Shown here in pieces: positions 35,354 to 46,257 of a stretch of DNA of 64,000 nucleotides. Made by a program: the position numbers and the translations under genes. The stretch is from Anaeromyces robustus (taxonomy: Eukaryota > Neocallimastigomycota > Neocallimastigomycetes > Neocallimastigales > Neocallimastigaceae), in assembly GCA_002104895.1 (NCBI GenBank), contig MCFG01000348.1, positions 1 to 64,000 on the forward strand. Reading direction: 5' to 3'. Every line of letters begins with the position of its first letter. The first letter of the stretch is position 1. The notes beneath the pieces were generated by a model. The model did not search any database and had not been told where the DNA came from. It saw only the letters and a program-made list of their open reading frames with translations.

Positions 35354-37195
35354 ATGAGTAATTGTTTTTTTCTTTTGACCATAATTGTACTATTCAATTA
35401 TTTTATTCTTAATGTTTTAGCAGAAAATAGTTATTATATTATTTCAATAAGAAGAAATTCAAAAGACGTAGAATATGATAAAGCAAGTGAAGAAGTTCAA
35501 AATTCCATTGACAAATTAGTCAATGACCGAATGAACGATATTTATGATATTATATCGAAAAATAGAGAATCTTATATAAATGAAAATGGTAAAATTGACG
35601 AAAAGTTAAATGAATTAGATGAAACTTTACAATTAATTAAAAAACGTAATGTAATTAATTCCACAATAAAAAAAACACAATTTAAATTTATTAATAAAAA
35701 TAGAATATCAAAACAAAAAATTAATAAAAAAGAAAAAAGAGAAGAAGAATTTATTCCATTAGAATCAAAATTAGTAATTCATATTTGTCCTGTTTCTAAC
35801 TATTATGTTATTATTGCTTACCTTTCTGATACTGTAGTCCCAAAAATTAAAGCATTACCTAATGTAATAAGTTGTCTCAAATCTCAAACTTTAAAAAATC
35901 ATCGTTCTATCAATCATTTTTCTTCATCTTCTTCTTCTTCTTTTTCTTCTTCAATTAAAAAGGAAAATAAAAAGAGAGCTTTAAATACAAAAATTTATAA
36001 TGAAGAAGAAATTTTAAAAGAAACTCAATGGAAGGGGTTAGGAGTTCAAGAACTTGAATTTAATTTTGAATTAAGAAATACCCATTTATCTCTTATATCT
36101 CAAGCTAATTTTAATGAATCAGCTCATCTCATTTATGATAATAATTATTATTATCCTGCTTCCGCTGGTAAAGGAATTGATATCTATATCATTGATGATG
36201 GTTTAGATATTTCTTCAAGTAAAGCTAATTTTGATACGTATGAAGGTACTCCAGATGAACGTATTATTCAATGTGATGGTTTATTTTATGATGGTCAATA
36301 TCATGATGTTGATAAAAATAATTGTAATACAGATCTTGAAGTAAAAGGTTATATTAATCATGGAACTGTTGTATCTATTGCAGCTGCAGGAACATTAAAT
36401 GGTGTAGCTAAAAAAGCTAATATTCATATGTTAGCTATTGATATCAATAGTTATGATATTTTAACCGCCTTAGATCATGTTAAACAATATGCCATACCAC
36501 ATAAAACAGTGGTTAATATTTCTAGTGGTTGTGAAGGTGATCATTGTCCTGGTGGACCTGTTCAAGATAAAGTCAAAGAATTAGTTGATTTAGGTATAAT
36601 TATCTTTGTTTCAGCCGGTAATAGTTCTAGTGATGGTTGTCATAATAAAGTATTTGCTGGTTGTGAAGGAGTAATTCCAATAGGTGCTTTAAATGATGTA
36701 TTTTTTGAAGAATCTATAGAATATATTTATAGAATTGGTGGTTATTCTAGTTTTGGTAAATGTGTTCAATTCTTTGCTCCAGGTGCCATTAGTGTAACAG
36801 ATAAAACTCTTGATTATATAATATTTGATGATATGGGTACTTCATTTTCTTCACCTATAGTTGCTGGTGTAGCTGCCACTATTATGTCAGAGAATTTAGA
36901 TATAAATTATGATTTTACTTGGATAAAAAATAAATTAATTGAACTTTCCATTAAAGATGTTATTAAAGGTTTAGACCCAAATACACCTAATCGTATGATT
37001 AATAATGGTAAACGTATTATTTATGGTAATCCAAGATGTGATGATCCTTCTGGAGAATATCATTGTCAAAATCAATGTTGTTCAAAACATGGTGTTTGTA
37101 TTAATCCTAAATCTCCAGACTTTTTCTTTAAACTTTTATGTGATGTAGATAAAGGTTGTAATTCTGAATATGGTTATTGCCAAAAAGGATATTAA
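35354..37195 (+). CDS. Secreted subtilisin-like serine protease with one CBM18 module, 613 aa
   Basis: Paralogue of the protease ending at 33541, with the same layout: signal peptide (about 1-23, FFLLTIIVLFNYFILNVLA), propeptide, and S8 catalytic domain with Asp in IIDDGLD (281), His in NHGTVVS (336) and Ser in GTSFSSP (497). Only one chitin-binding module remains at the C-terminus (about 563-611: NQCCSKHGVC ... KGCNSEYGYC). It lacks the second and third modules and the C-terminal Cys-rich region of its neighbour. A Ser-rich insert lies in the prodomain near 195-205. All key residues are present, so it is probably active. The tandem arrangement implies local duplication followed by module gain or loss. 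Confidence 0.92.
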   Translation: MSNCFFLLTIIVLFNYFILNVLAENSYYIISIRRNSKDVEYDKASEEVQNSIDKLVNDRMNDIYDIISKNRESYINENGKIDEKLNELDETLQLIKKRNVINSTIKKTQFKFINKNRISKQKINKKEKREEEFIPLESKLVIHICPVSNYYVIIAYLSDTVVPKIKALPNVISCLKSQTLKNHRSINHFSSSSSSSFSSSIKKENKKRALNTKIYNEEEILKETQWKGLGVQELEFNFELRNTHLSLISQANFNESAHLIYDNNYYYPASAGKGIDIYIIDDGLDISSSKANFDTYEGTPDERIIQCDGLFYDGQYHDVDKNNCNTDLEVKGYINHGTVVSIAAAGTLNGVAKKANIHMLAIDINSYDILTALDHVKQYAIPHKTVVNISSGCEGDHCPGGPVQDKVKELVDLGIIIFVSAGNSSSDGCHNKVFAGCEGVIPIGALNDVFFEESIEYIYRIGGYSSFGKCVQFFAPGAISVTDKTLDYIIFDDMGTSFSSPIVAGVAATIMSENLDINYDFTWIKNKLIELSIKDVIKGLDPNTPNRMINNGKRIIYGNPRCDDPSGEYHCQNQCCSKHGVCINPKSPDFFFKLLCDVDKGCNSEYGYCQKGY

Positions 37196-38343
37196 AACAT
37201 ATATAACACAAAATAATTATAAACATATAGATAATTCTATAAATCTACAAATAATTTAAACCTATATAACATTATGAATATATAAAAGCCTATAAACATT
37301 ATGAATATATAAAAAAAATACAAAAATTATGAATATATAAAAGCATACAAAGATTATAAATGTGTAGACATATAAATATATTAATATATAAATATTATAT
37401 ATTAAAATTAATAGTTTATTCTTTTTTTTTTTTAAATTATTAAAAAAAAAAAAAGTATTTTCTCTATTCTTTTTAAAAATTTGTGAATGATGATATAATA
37501 TATAAAATATAATAATTATTATGATTTACTTTATTAATAAATAGAATAAATTAATTTATTCTATTTATTAATGTCATATTAAAAAAAAAATATTAATAAA
37601 GCTATATTACACATAAAAATTAGAGATATAGTAAAAAAAAAAAAAAAAAAAAAAAAAGTTTAAAAATATAAATAAAAATACACTATAAGATAAAATATAT
37701 AAATAAATAAATAAATAAATAAAGAATAAATAAAAAATAAATAAAAAATAGATAAATAAATAAAAAATAAAAAATAAAATAAATAAAAAATAAATAAAAA
37801 ATAAAAAATGAATAAATAAAAAATAAATAGGAAATAATTAATAAAGAAATAAACAATTAAATTGATAAAAGAAGTAATATAAATAAAATGAATATTTTTT
37901 TCTTATTTAATATTAAAACAAAACAATTTTTTTAAAAAAATATAAATATATGTTAAATGATAATAACTTATAAACTTAATGAAATAATTTTTAATATTTT
38001 TTAAATAATATAATATTCATATCATATTCATATTTCTTTAACTTTTACTAAATATTTTGTTAATAATTATTATAAAGGACATAAAATAATATATATATAT
38101 AAAAGAACTTTCTGTTTATATATATATTAATAATATTTAACAATAATTATAATATTTATAAAGAATATAATTATTATTAATATTTGTAAGTTATTCATTC
38201 TATTTAAAAAACAATAATAATAATAATATTTTTTTAAAATTACAGTACTTATTAATTTAACCAATAAGAAATATTATTACATTTAAAAAAAATAATAGAA
38301 AATAATTTAAAGTAACAGGATTAAACTATTGAAAAAAAAAAAA

Positions 38344-38392
<49 letters not shown>

Positions 38393-39184
38393 TTATTATT
38401 ATTAGTATTAATATTAGTATTAATATTAGTATTAATATTATATATTGAAATTATATTGAAATATCTTTTCAAAAAATATTGCGGGTAAATCAAAAATTAC
38501 TATTTAATAATATTTATCAATATTATATATTGGTAAGAATGATTAATTGCTAATGAAAAGATAAATGAATTATTAAAATTTAAACCTTAAAAATCTTACA
38601 TTTAAATATCTTATATTTAAGTAAGTTTAAAATAAGTATATTTTTTATAAAGTTTTTTTTTTATATAAAAAATAATAATAATAAACTTTAAAATTTTTTC
38701 CTATAATTAAATATTCTTAATAAGTTTTTTTTTATAATAAAAAATAAAAATAAAAATAATAATAAAAAATTTTAAAAATATATATATATTTTTTTTTGGA
38801 TTATCTTTTTTATTCCTTATTTTTTTTTTTTTAAATATTATTTTATAAAAAGCATATTAATAATTATTAAAAAAAAAGAAAAAGGAATACAAAAATAAAT
38901 AATTTTTATTAATAACTAAAATTTATTAAAAAAAAACTTTTCTACTATTATTTATTTGTTAATAATTACATAATAATAAAACATTTCTATTATTATTTAT
39001 TTGTTAACATCTATAATTATTTTTAGATATTAATTGTTAAAGAAAAAAATTTTTTTTTCTTTTCTTTTCTATATACTATTTTAAATCTTTATTTATTGAC
39101 TAAAGAATTAATATATAAGAAATAAAAGTTTTATATATATATATTTTTTTTAAAAAATAATAATAATAAAATAAAAAAAAAAAA
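37196..39184. other. AT-rich intergenic region
   Basis: No gene was seen. It includes short imperfect direct repeats around ATGAATATATAAAAG (about 37265-37345), a 40-bp perfect palindrome (37533-37572), AAAT/AAAAAT-type repeats (about 37690-37830) and an ATT microsatellite (about 38345-38440). Confidence 0.6.
37533..37572. repeat. 40-bp perfect palindrome without spacer
   Basis: ATTAATAAATAGAATAAATT is followed immediately by its exact reverse complement. It lies about 340 bp downstream of the second protease gene. Confidence 0.9.
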
Positions 39185-39904
39185 ATGGATAATCAAAATC
39201 AAATTCAAAAAAAAATAAAAATTGTTCATTGGTCAGATTATGCTTGTCCATTTTGTTATATAGGAGATAAACGTTTTGAAGATGTTATAGATGAACTTCA
39301 AATACAGGATAAAATAGAATTTGAAATGAAAGCATATCAATTAGATAAAGATGCACCTAAAAAACCACAAATGAAAATGGAAGAAATTTTTGCTAAAAGA
39401 AATGGATTATCGATCGAAGGGGCACGTGATCGTATTGAAAGAATTTCAGCATTAGGAAAAGAGGATGGTTTAGATATGAAATTTGCTACAGTAATGTTTA
39501 CTAATACACTTGATGCTCATCGACTTACAAAATATATTGCATCAAAAGGTAAAGATGTTCAAAAATTTTCCGAATTATTATATTATTCTTATTTCACAAA
39601 AAATTTAAATATTTCAGATAGAGATCTATTAGTAGAAAAAGCAGAAAAAGTTGGTATAGATAAAAAAGAAGCAATGAAATTTTTAAAAAGTAAAGAATTT
39701 ATAGAAGAAGTTAGACAAGATGAAGCAGTAGCATCAGATAAAGGTATACGTACTATTCCTCATTATATAATTAATGATAAATATACCATATCTGGTTCGG
39801 AAACAAAATTAGGTATTAAAAATTTATTGGAAAAAGTATTAAATGAACAATCAAATTATAATATTAAAGGAATGGGTTGTGGTGAAGATAAATGTGAATT
39901 ATGA
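39185..39904 (+). CDS. FrnE/DsbA-family thiol oxidoreductase-like protein, 239 aa
   Basis: A thioredoxin-fold protein of the DsbA/FrnE (2-hydroxychromene-2-carboxylate isomerase-related) family. The active-site CPFC is at residues 21-24 (DYACPFCYIG). Further family marks are a TNTLDAHRL segment near residue 105, and GIRTIPHYIINDKYTISGS near 200, holding the cis-Pro (TIP) and the usual final motif. The length matches the family. There is no signal peptide, so a cytosolic redox role is likely. The start at 39185 follows a run of As and gives the normal N-terminus. The family is chiefly bacterial, though also found in some eukaryotes; acquisition from a rumen bacterium is plausible but not shown. 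The C-terminal GCGEDKCEL adds two unusual extra Cys. Confidence 0.9.
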   Translation: MDNQNQIQKKIKIVHWSDYACPFCYIGDKRFEDVIDELQIQDKIEFEMKAYQLDKDAPKKPQMKMEEIFAKRNGLSIEGARDRIERISALGKEDGLDMKFATVMFTNTLDAHRLTKYIASKGKDVQKFSELLYYSYFTKNLNISDRDLLVEKAEKVGIDKKEAMKFLKSKEFIEEVRQDEAVASDKGIRTIPHYIINDKYTISGSETKLGIKNLLEKVLNEQSNYNIKGMGCGEDKCEL

Positions 39905-40019
39905 AAAAATTTTTCTTGAAAAAAAAATTTTTTTTTTTCTTTATTAATAATTTAATTTTTTTTGTATTTTTTTTTTTTTTTAAATCTCTTATATTTTTTA
40001 TTTATATAAAAATAATAAT

Positions 40020-40077
<58 letters not shown>

Positions 40078-41313
40078 TAGTAATAATGATTTATCTATAA
40101 TATTGCTAAAAAAAATCGATTAATATTTGAATATGTATAATATTATTATTATAATAAATATAAATAAAAAATATTATGGTTATTATATATATTATTAATG
40201 TAATGTTTTACATGTATTGCTATAATAATAATAAAGATAAATACATAAATATATATATAAATTAAAAAAAAATATCAATGTTTTAATAATATTATTAAGT
40301 GTTATTAATAAAATAAAAATAAAAAATAAAGGTTCAAACCTTTTCATATATATTATGAAATAATAATAATAGAAATTTAGTATGAGATAAATTTTTAGAC
40401 AATGATTTATTCATCATTTATTTTAATAAATAAATGATTAATAATATTAATTATAGTTGATGATTTATTACTTTTAATATTTACATATAGTCTAGAATTT
40501 CCACACCAAATTCTGTGATCACTCTGAAAGGGCTGTTATAATAATATTATAATATAAAATTTTAACAATACTAATTAATAACGGTAATATAACAATAATG
40601 ATTACTATATTATTATATTACTATTATTAATTAGAAAATAGATAATAAATAAAAAAATAAATATATATATATAAATAAATATATATATATATATATAAAT
40701 GAATATATAAATATTAAAATAAATAGAAAATTATTATTTAAATTAATGCTTCAATTTTTATTAAAAATAAATAAAGGGATATATATTTATTTATTGGTTA
40801 TATTTTTAAAAATTATTTTAAAAAAAAGAAAAAAATAAATAAAAAATTATGCTTTAATTTTTTAAATTATGCTTTAAAAATTAAAAATTTGTTGTTTTTT
40901 TGTCTTTTTCTCATTTTTTTTTTTAATTTGTGCTAAGATTTAACAAAAAAAAAAATTTTTTTTTCTCATTTTTTTAAAATTTTGTATTAAATTTACCAAG
41001 AAAAAAAAATTTTCTCCTTTTTTCTTTAATTTGTGTTAAGATTCAACGAAAAAAAATTTTTTTTGTGTAATGTAGATAATTTTTAATAATTTTTTAACAT
41101 TGATAGAATTTTCTTTGGTTTTTTATCAAAAAATATTTAAAAGAATGAAGATGAATTAAAAAAAAAAATAAAAATAAAATAAAAATAAAATAAAGTAAAA
41201 ATAAAAAAAATAAAAATAAAAAAATAAAATAAAAATAAAAAAAATAATAAAATTAATAAAATTTATTTTATTTTATTTTTATTAAGTAATAACAAAAAAA
41301 AAAAAAATAAAAA
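39905..41313. other. AT-rich intergenic region with a small complex island
   Basis: No protein gene was seen. It has an AAT microsatellite at about 40018-40075. Around 40457-40535 a less AT-extreme stretch carries C/D-box-like motifs (see findings). The last 150 bases before the next gene are A-rich. Confidence 0.55.
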
Positions 41314-44099
41314 ATGAAGTACTCAAAAATTTTACTTTTATTTACAACTATTTTATGTTGTAATAAAGTTAATACTAAAGCAGCTTATGAACCAACTATT
41401 GATGATTTTAAAACTACATTAAAAGAATATTATAAGGAATTTTCTAATAAACTTGAATGTATTCCATTAAATAGTATTAATCCAGCCTATAATCCATATC
41501 ATTCCTCATTAATTAATTTTGAATCTTCTAACAATAATTATCATAACATAGTTCCAATCGTTGGTATCCCCTATAAAAATTCAGACAATAGTGATGTCGA
41601 TAATCCATGTGGTGTTGTAAAAAATCAAGGTGGATCATCCATTACATGTAATTTAACTTTTAAATCTGATATTAATGATTTTATTTATATCTCCGGAAAA
41701 ACTAATACTACCGATACAATTAAATTAAATGATGATAAATTATTAAAATTCTATAATACTTATTTTAATAGTGGAAACAACTTTAATGGTCATATTCATC
41801 ATTATATTGAATTATCCGAATATATTTCTGATGATAGTATTTCTTGGAGTTCAAGTAAAAATGATACCAATGCTCTTGAAAACTTATTAAATATATTTAG
41901 AAATTTACCTAATTATGAAAAAAAATTCTCTCATATTGAAGATACTTTAAAAGGTGAAGCATTATTAAATAATATTAGTATAAATAATATTTATGAATCA
42001 ACAAATTGGTTTAATAATTCTAGAATATTTGGTAGCTCTAATAAATGGCCTTAATCTAATGGATATTCAGATGGATATATTATGGGACATTTAGAAACAT
42101 TAAATGAAGAAACATATCCATCTGATGCTATCTCCAAATCATATACCAGTCCTTTCTCTAATAAATTTGGTTGGTTAAACGGAAATTATTCTAATCCTTA
42201 TATTTTTGGACATTCTAATACTAAAAAATATAATAATGAATTATCCTATGAAGAAGCTATAAATAAATCAGCTCAAAAAATGTTACAAATAAATAAATAT
42301 GACATTGATCGCTCCTATAGTAGTGAAGTTACTTTCCATATTCCAGATAATCGTTGTTGGAATTTAACTGCTATTCCTATTTATGAAGCTGAAGTTAATA
42401 TTTGGGCTTGTGGTCAATATAATTTAAATGGAAATTTCGTTATTAATAGAGAGAAAGAATTTGATATTACTTATAAGAAATCTATACATCCAGTAAGATT
42501 TTTACAATTCCTTAATGTACCAACAAAATGTGATTCAGGAAATCCAAAAGAAAATAGAAATATAGAAAAAATTCTTAAAAATTATAATCCTTTCTATTCT
42601 AATGTTTTAAATAGTATAGATAAAACTAAAAATAATAATTTAGGTTCTGGTGAATATTTAAAAGTTAATGAAGGTATTACTTCATCCAACGGTAAATTTA
42701 TATTTGGTTTATTAGAAACTGGTGAATTAGTTTTACGTGAAAATAATAAAGATGGTAGAAAATTATGGAGTAATGGTGTTATTTTACCAACTACTCAAAA
42801 AGATGGTAAAAAATTAAATTATGGTTTTAAATTAAGAGTTGGTGAAAATGGACATTTAATGGTTACTGCTAATCATAATATTTTCGAAAATTACAGTAAT
42901 TCTACTAATACTACTTTTCCATTTGATAAAAAAATAATGAATATATTATTTGGGATTCTTTACCAAAAGATTTACCATATAATGTTGGTTTCCCAGATGG
43001 TATTGGTTATACTTTATATATTGATGAAGAAGATCATATTCCTTTTGTAAATCTTTATGATGGTATTGGTATTAAAATTTTAGAAATTAAACCAGATAAT
43101 CGTTATAAAGGTTATGCCTTCCCAAGAGAATATAATATTCCATTAGCTTTTGATCTTCCAGAAAATAAATTTGATATATACCATGATCATAATAAAGAAA
43201 TGGTAGAAGATATTTACAAAAATAGTCTTGCAATGAATGGAACTACTATTATTAAAGAAAATGAAGCTTTAGTATCTTCTAATGGAAAATATAAATTCTA
43301 TCTTCAATCTACTGGTAATATGGTTATTAAAGAAGGTAGTAGAACTATGTGGTCTTCTAATACCGCTAATGTTGAATCATTTGAATCTCCATATAAACTT
43401 CTTTTAAATTCAACTGGAGAATTTATTTTATATGATAAGAATGATTTTGCTTTATGGCAAGTTAGTAATGGAAGTTTCTATGGTAATGAATTAGCTAGAG
43501 AAAAAAATACTAAATTAATGTCATTTAATTTAACATTATCTGATGAAGGGGAATTATATGTTGAAGATGAAAATCATAATAAAAGTTGGAGTACCTGGTC
43601 TGTTTTAGAAGAAGTTAACCATACTCATATAAGATATTTAAAACCAAATCATAAAGTTGAAATATATACACCTAATACTAATACTACTCAACCTGTACCA
43701 GAGCCTAAACCTGAAACTAAAACTGTTTATATTTATAATAAAAAATTAGATAAATGTTTAATTTCTGGTTCAAAATTTACTTACAGACCACAAATTGGTA
43801 AATGTAATAATAAAAATGCTAAATGGGTAATTTCTGTTTCAGGAGAAGGTTTTATTAAATCATCAAGTAAAGAATGGTGTTTAAATGTTGCAAATATTAA
43901 TATCGGTACAGTTACTATGAGAGAATGTGATGATAATGCCATTTTCAATCCAATTAAAGGAAGTGTTAAATCTGTATTAAGTGATAATAAATGTTTAGGT
44001 TTATTAGTATCTAATGGTACAAAATTAAATATGAATAATTGTGATTCTTCAAAGGATGATCAACAATGGGAAGTAAGAACCTCAATTAAAATGAATTAA
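41314..44099 (+). pseudogene. Broken copy of the secreted lectin-like gene (paralogue of 54114-56807)
   Basis: It follows the intact 897-aa paralogue closely over its whole length, but the reading is interrupted by about two breaks, so it looks like a fossil. Recognisable parts: a signal peptide (MKYSKILLLFTTILCCNKV), the unknown N-terminal region (marks IPLNSINPAYNPYHSSL and IPDNRCWNLTA), two bulb-type-lectin-like regions, and a C-terminal ricin-type trefoil (KLDKCLISGSKF ... DQQWEV). The part from about 43200 onward is still open and very close to the paralogue at DNA level, whereas the N-terminal third is much more diverged. Decay therefore appears recent, or the 3' part has been homogenised. 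An assembly error cannot be excluded. Confidence 0.75.
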
Positions 44100-44626
44100 A
44101 ATAAAAAACATAAAGAGAAAAAAAATTCTTTTTTTTTTTTTGTTCAAAAATATCATAAAATAAAGTTAGTCTAAAAAAAAGGGGAAAGAATTAATGAAAA
44201 TAAAATAAAAAATTAAAAAAAAAATATTTAAATAATAAAAAATAAAAAATTAAAAAAATATAGAAATAGAAATAATAAATATTAATAGAAACATAAAGTA
44301 TAATATAATAAATAATTAAAAATAATCATTAAAAAATTAAAAATAATCATAAAAAAATTAAAAATAATAATAAAAAAATTAAAAATAATAGTAAAAAAAA
44401 TTAAAAATAATAATAATAATTAATAATAATAATTAATAATAATAACAAATAATAAAAAATAATAATAATATTAATAATAAATAATAATAATTATAATTAT
44501 TATTATTAAAAGAAAATAATCTTCGTTTAAAATTTATTTATTAATATTTAATAATAATAATTAATAAAAATATTAATAATAATAATAATTGATAAAAAGT
44601 AATAATAATAATAAAAATAATTAAAA
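44100..44626. other. AT-rich spacer with AAT repeats
   Basis: A-rich and AAT-type simple sequence. At about 44510-44545 it carries a short duplicate of the end of the LTR that begins near 44632. Confidence 0.5.
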
Positions 44627-46257
44627 GAAAATAATTTTTGTTTAAAATTTATTTGATAAATTGGTTATTATCAAGATTTAATTAATACATTTAAATTTTC
44701 TTTTATACTATACTAAATTTGTATAATTAGTAATTCAAATTATATAATTAATTTTAAGAACATTACATACATTAATTTATTAGTAATTACATTTATTTTA
44801 TTAGTAATATAAATTTATTTAAGAATTAAAGTATATTCTAAAATCTTATTCTTTTCACTTCTCCACAAACTAATATTTATTTTTTAAATATTAAGTTTGT
44901 GATTTCTGTTTGTATGTATGCTAATTTAATTTTATTATTTTTAACTAAATCATAAGTACTTTTATTATTATTATTAATATAATTATTATCATCATCATCT
45001 AAATAGATTAAATCTGTATCTCTATTACTTATAATTGAATTTTTAAAAAATAAATAATAAAATTAGGTTGGTACAAAAGAGTAATAAAAAATTAAAAATG
45101 TTACTAATAATCCATATTAAAAATTATTTTTTTATTATTTTTATTATTATAATAATTATGGGATTTATTATTTTTATTATTATAATAATTATGAGATTTA
45201 TTATTATTATTATTATTATTGTTGTTGTTGTTGTTGTTGTTTCTTCTTTTATTATTGTTTTTATTTTTTAAATTGAAATAATAATTATCAGTACTGTTAT
45301 TTTTCATTTTGCAAATATGACAGAATGTTTTGTTTATATTTTTATTATTATTGATATTTAGTATATTATCAATTAAATCTATTAAATCTATGTCCAGTCT
45401 TTCCATAGGTTTCAGATTGTTTCTATATTCATAATTATTGCTGTTTTCGACATGGTATAATTTAATATTTTCGAATAGTTGTTCTTAAGTATTTATATTT
45501 CCGGATTTAAAAATAATTTTTAATTGATTTGGGCATACATCCAAGCATATAGTTGATTTTCTCTTGTTCTGTTAATGGTACACCCATATTATCTATTTGT
45601 TTAAAGATAGATAATATGGGTTACGTCATGATCCTCTCCATAAAGATTTCTCAGATTCACCATTAGTTCATAAGCCGAATCACTTTGGCAGATCATAGGA
45701 TAAATTTTATCTTCAATATTATTTAATAAAATAGATTTAGCTATAACATTTTGTTGTTATTTCTTGGTGTTTTTTAAAGTTTTAATATCTTGTTTCTTGG
45801 TAATATATTTGTTGGGACCTAAGGCAGTAAGGAGACTTGTCATTCTAAAATTCCAGGCTTAAAAAATTTTTTTCGTTAAGTGGATGTCCGTTGTTATTGA
45901 TCATAAATTTAGTGGTCATTTTTTTATTTTAAAATTTTAAAAGTTCTTTTTAATTAATAGGAGAGTAGAGACTCTTAATCTAAAAGAAAATAATTTTTTG
46001 TTTATAATTTATTTTATACCAAATTTTTTTAAATATTAATAAATTTGGTTATTTTCAAGATTTAATTAATACATTTAAATTTTCTTTTATACTAAAATCC
46101 GTGGCTTAAAACTAATTAGTAATACAAATTATATAATTAATTTTAAGAACATTACATTAATAATAATACATTAATTTTATTAGTAATTACATTTATTTTA
46201 TAGGTAAATAAAAATTTATTTAAGAATTAAAGTATATTCTAAAATCTTATTCTTTCA
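44627..46257 (-). mobile_element. Old broken copia-type LTR element
   Basis: Two diverged LTR-like copies (about 44632-44857 and 45978-46257; in minus orientation each begins TGAAA and then AGAATAAG) flank a short interior. The interior keeps a Gag remnant with a zinc-knuckle-like segment (CHICKMKNNSTDNYY) and a primer-site-like stretch next to its 5' LTR that matches that of the whole element at 25 kb. Near the other end is a sequence resembling the copia C-terminus (NNKIKLAYIQT). Most of pol is absent and several breaks are present. LTR divergence marks it as much older than the element at 25 kb. It lies between two members of the lectin family. Confidence 0.7.

Noticed and set aside
40320-40345. 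GGTTCAAACC resembling a tRNA B box
   Set aside because: No A box, no acceptor stem and no anticodon arm can be found at suitable spacing on either strand.
45104-45406. A separate small minus-strand gene with a zinc-knuckle-like motif
   Set aside because: It lies between two matching LTRs and reads as the Gag remnant of the old copia-type element, so it is not listed as a host gene.
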